Below, piece by piece: positions 60,401 through 64,000 of a stretch of DNA of 64,000 nucleotides. Position numbers and translations under genes: made by a program. Source of the DNA: Panagrolaimus kolymaensis. Its lineage: Eukaryota > Nematoda > Chromadorea > Rhabditida > Panagrolaimidae. The stretch is taken from positions 1,612,001-1,676,000 of the forward strand of contig JAJQJQ010000053.1 in the NCBI GenBank assembly GCA_028622995.1, given 5' to 3'. The notes under the pieces were generated by a model. It did no database searches and was not told where the DNA came from. It saw only the letters and a list, made by a program, of their open reading frames with translations. Every line of letters starts with the position of its first letter. The first letter of the stretch is position 1.

Positions 60401-63400
60401 TTGCTTTTGACACGGATATTTTTACGAAACAAAAATGACTTTCTAAAATTAGAATATTATATTATTACAAAATGCTTTTTATTTTTCATTTTTTTCAGGA
60501 AGGAAGTCATAAACAAACTTTGAAGCGTCTAATTTTTTAGTTAGTCTAGTCACAATTTTTTTTTGTTCCTTTTCATCATAAAAAAGCTCATAGTACTCTT
60601 TCTCTTCCATAGCCACCTACCTGAATTTTCTTTCCTAAATAAAATTATACGTGCTAAGAATTAAAGATTTCCTGAGATTTATAATTTATCCTAGACGTTT
60701 TATGTTTCACTTTTTATTACAATTTCGTTATTAGACTTCCTTTAATGAAACAATTTTTTCTGTAAAAAGCGTGCTAATAACCAAGAATCATTTCTTTTTT
60801 TGAAGACCTTTATTCAAATTTGGTATCGAAGACAAACATAATGTTGCTTTGTCAAAAGTGTCCTTGATTTTGTTACGAAAAACTAAAAAACACTCATTTC
60901 TTCTTCTTTTTTTATAATATTCTTTAAAAAAAATTATTTTGTAATAATAATATGTACCCCAGACGACGAAACAAACTTATTTAGTTGGATGTTTGTTTAC
61001 ATAAAAGTCAAGAAAAGAAATACATGACTTATATATTATTATTTTCTATTTTTAGTAAATTTTTTATCTGAACATACAAATTAGTTAGTATTTTTTGTGG
61101 AAAAAAAACTTAATACGTCGACAACTTTTTTTTTGTTGTTTGGTAAACTAAGCGTCGTTGTTGTAGGAAAAGAAAGCATAAAGACGGGGTTCACCTTTTT
61201 ATTCCGATGAAAGTACTTTTTTTTCGCGTGATAAACGATCAAAAGGTTTCTAATAATCTATTGAAGAAAAAAATAAATTTTTGTTAGAAATTAAGCAAAA
61301 ATAAAAGAATTCGAGGCAAAGATGCAAAAATTTATGCAAATTTTTTTTGAAATAAAAAAATCAGCACAAATATTTATTCCAAGGAATAAAGACTCAAAGA
61401 CACTTATTTTTAAAAGAAACACATAGCTAATATTTGTTTTTGTTACTAGACCTTCATTCATGATTTTATTGTCTCTTTCCCTTAATTTTATTCCTATTTT
61501 TTCACCATCATTTTCTGTGCTCTATCGTTGTTATGTATTCTTTTATTTATTCGTAAAAAAGTATAAAACAGAAAAAACTGATGAAACAAAAACTATGTTA
61601 TATCCGTGCGTTTTTTGTCGTGCTATAATCCTCTTTAAAAAATAATACCAAAAAAAAGCAAAAAAATTGTTTGTTTCAACAAATTAAAAACCCATAGACA
61701 AATGAAAATGTATTTCATTAAAGACTCCATTGAAAGATAAAAATTATGAATATGCATTGTCATAAGCTCAAAAACAAAGGGATGAGTCAAACTATTTTTG
61801 GCGCCGAATTAAATCTGCTTTTTTTGCTTTTTTAATTTTGATACATATTTTAAAACTCCCTGGTATTTTGCTTTCATGTAGATTTGTTTTTTCTCTTTTT
61901 TTTATAGTCAATAGAAACTCTCATTTTTTAATATGGAAAGCCACAGTAAAAATAAAAAATGGTGATTCGTAAAATTTTGGTTGAAAAAATTAGTTAATCG
62001 CAAAAACATTAAAAAACAAATTTAAAAAAAAAATTGAGAGATGTTAAACCAATTTTTAGTTTTTTTTAACCATAAAATTAGTTAAATATGACGCTGTTAC
62101 AAAATACGTAAAAAAGAAACTTTCTTGAAATTGTTTACAAACAAACAAACATTAAAGATTTTTTTTTAAACGAAAACCCAATATTAAAACTTAATTTACA
62201 TATTTATTTTATCGGAACTTCACATGTTTTTGATATAAAAATTTGGTGAGTTATATTATTAGTTTAATTTGACATACGCACATTTAAAATTTATATAATT
62301 CCAAACAAATAAAATATAAATAATTATGCATTTGGCAATGCAATAGGGAAAAAAGATTTGTCATAGCCATAAAAAAATAGAAATTAGGTTTAACAAGATT
62401 ATTTTTATTATTTTAGGTCATACCTACATATAAAAATAGAACCCTACAATAAAAACAAAAAAACATAATTTTATATTACAAATAATAAATTATAGAAAAA
62501 AGTAAATTTGATTTATGGTAAAAATGCGATTCGATTAACAAAAGATAAAAATAGAAATTTTAAAAACTCTACGGTACACTAAAAATTGATCAAATCGATT
62601 TTTTGAGAAGTGATGGAACTTTAAGAATTGATTTTTTGGTTTTTGGTATCTCAGAAAGTTGCGTTGAATTGAAATATGATCATATTTTATCCTATTGAAA
62701 GAAAGTTCAGAGATCCGCATCGTTACTTTAATTTGCAATTAACCAGTTTTTTTTGAAAGTAAAGGAAAGTAAATTTATTTCCATCGTTTAATTTTTTAGA
62801 GTTACGTCAGCTCTCTTCTTCATGCTTACCCTCTTCATTTCTTAGAATCAGAACTTAGCCATAGACGAAAGGAAGCGGCGAGTGGGTGATTTTGTATTTC
62901 TGCTTATTTAAATCTACCCAACTTCCTTTTAAGTTATAATACTCTAAAGTTTTCAGTTTTTTAATTATTTACAAAAAAAAGCAAAAAATTTACAACAACC
63001 ATTTGTTTTCCATTATTGAATTAATCTTGTAGCCTATCCAACCAACTATTTGTTTGGAATTATTATTGTAACATAAATTCATTAATTCTTTGTCGACAAA
63101 AAATTGTTATTTTTCATTTTAAAATAAAAAATATTAATTATTTCAGAAAATGCACTTATAATTTTCTATAAACTTTTTTTACTCTCTTGAATGTTTCTGA
63201 TAATTTATTTTAACTAAAGCATTTTTTTTAATGTCAAAAAAAGTTTAAAAAGTGCAATAAAAAATTGTTTACAACTTTTAAAAAGTTTAGTTTTTTGGAA
63301 TTAAAACTTTTTTCCTAAAAGAAATGCACTTGATTTTTAATGGATCAACGGGTTTTCTTTATTTAGGAAATTAAAAAGGTCAAAAACTGGTTTGGATGTT

Positions 63401-63676
63401 TTTTTGCTCTTTTTTGGCAAAAACATTTGAATTTATGGTTTGCTGCTTTTATTTTTTGTGATCATTGAAAAAATTGAAAAAAAGTTTCTTGCATTCTAAA
63501 AATAATAAAGGCAAAAAAAAATGGCACGTGTCTGCTTTCGACGACAAATTTTTCAGAAACTTTGGAACCATTTTAGTGGAACTAAATTAAAACACAGCAA
63601 AAATTTTTTGGTCGGTTAAATGTCGATTTTTCATTGTACCCATTTATGGAAACATTAAATAATCCAAAAATATGTA
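54468..63676. other. 9.2 kb gene-free A/T-rich stretch
   Basis: No intact gene is seen. Notable small items are a perfect 16-bp palindrome at 58333-58348, a GC-richer hairpin region at 60010-60069 (listed separately), and a short open patch at 63521-63620 (starts MARVCFRRQIFQKLW). Long A and T runs dominate. It could be intergenic DNA or large introns of a gene lying beyond the window. Confidence 0.4.
60010..60069. other. GC-richer inverted-repeat element
   Basis: GAAAGAGGA (60010-60018) faces TCCTCTTTC (60061-60069), and GAGATCG (60031-60037) faces CGATCTC (60056-60062). These give a two-part stem with an asymmetric bulge and an 18-base loop, in DNA that is otherwise very A/T-rich. The left arm contains TGAGATCG, the seed of the bantam/miR-58 microRNA family, but the pairing is less regular than in a standard microRNA precursor. 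Confidence 0.35.
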
Positions 63677-64000
63677 TTTTTGTTGCTTGATTTATGATTT
63701 TCTAAATTTCCTCATTTAAATGTCCTTTAAAAAAGTTTGTTTTAGTTGCTATTTTGGTGCAACTTTGGTTCCTTTTTATAAAGTTTATTAACTTCTTCTT
63801 TTTTTAAAGTCCATTTCCTGAAAAGTAAAAATGCTGGAACCAACTTACCAAATCTTTGACTTTCTTTATTTATTTATGTTTTGGTCCAAAGAATAATACA
63901 TATGTTTTAAGAATAGCTTTTATTTTGGCTTGTTTTTATTTAGGAAAAAGTCCCATGCTTTTTAAAAAGGTTATTTCCCTCCATTTTTCTTCTAAAATTT
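63677..64000. repeat. Long dispersed direct repeat, copy B (cut by window end)
   Basis: This is the second copy of the element at 46124-46430, same orientation, about 17.55 kb away. It has an extra TTTA in the TTTATTTATTTATG run and small differences elsewhere. The match continues to the last base of the window. Confidence 0.9.

Noticed and set aside
1..64000. CRISPR arrays, bacterial operons, phage or viral genes, rRNA
   Set aside because: No direct-repeat/spacer pattern and no bacterial gene structure is present; every well-supported gene is animal-like, and nearly all contain introns.

Overview
This is a eukaryotic, very AT-rich window, and it looks like a free-living or parasitic nematode. 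The evidence is short GT-AG introns (mostly 45-150 bp) ending in TTTNAG, AATAAA signals soon after stop codons, a small cuticle collagen with an N-terminal membrane segment, likely trans-splice acceptors just upstream of start codons, and closest resemblance to animal (often nematode) versions of housekeeping genes. A divergent F-box-like segment of a kind I associate with clade IV nematodes suggests, weakly, a tylenchine or panagrolaimid relative. All exon boundaries below were worked out by hand from splice sites and reading-frame phase.

Layout. 1-966: end of a hexosaminidase D gene (GH20). 1710-2710: a multi-pass membrane protein. 3054-4158: NEK6/7-type kinase. 4683-7344 (minus): VPS51, facing a divergent gamma-butyrobetaine/trimethyllysine dioxygenase-like gene (8088-9736). 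Close behind on the same strand are an RNF19-like membrane E3 ligase lacking the IBR domain (9899-12197) and SURF4 (12552-13607). 14375-15608: secreted Cys-rich protein with an internal duplication. 15650-16690: a repeat zone of GC-rich hairpins followed by a nearly G-free minisatellite. 17294-20085 (minus): a helical-repeat protein apparently joined to an F-box-like region. It faces gamma-tubulin (20921-22618). Then follow RPB6 (23297-23791), a cuticle collagen (24321-25173), two unidentified conserved-looking proteins (25836-26657, 27028-28215), a Frag1/PGAP2-like membrane protein (28755-30493), the large N-recognin UBR1 (32080-39597, 16 exons), a tiny serine palmitoyltransferase small subunit (40686-40948), ATG12 (41234-41638) and ORC5 (43127-44642). 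44915-about 45184 (minus) is a short membrane protein.

From 45.2 to 64 kb no intact gene can be supported. This desert holds two decayed coding stretches, one long direct repeat present at 46124-46430 and again at 63677-64000, a GC-richer hairpin near 60.0 kb, and otherwise A/T-rich DNA.

Most genes are cell-biology housekeeping genes: membrane traffic (VPS51, SURF4, PGAP2-like), protein turnover (UBR1, RNF19-like, ATG12), division and replication (gamma-tubulin, NEK, ORC5), transcription (RPB6) and lipid metabolism (SPT subunit). There is no sign of one dedicated pathway cluster. The most unusual items are the IBR-less RBR ligase, the helical-repeat/F-box gene, the hairpin family plus G-free satellite, and the long dispersed repeat.
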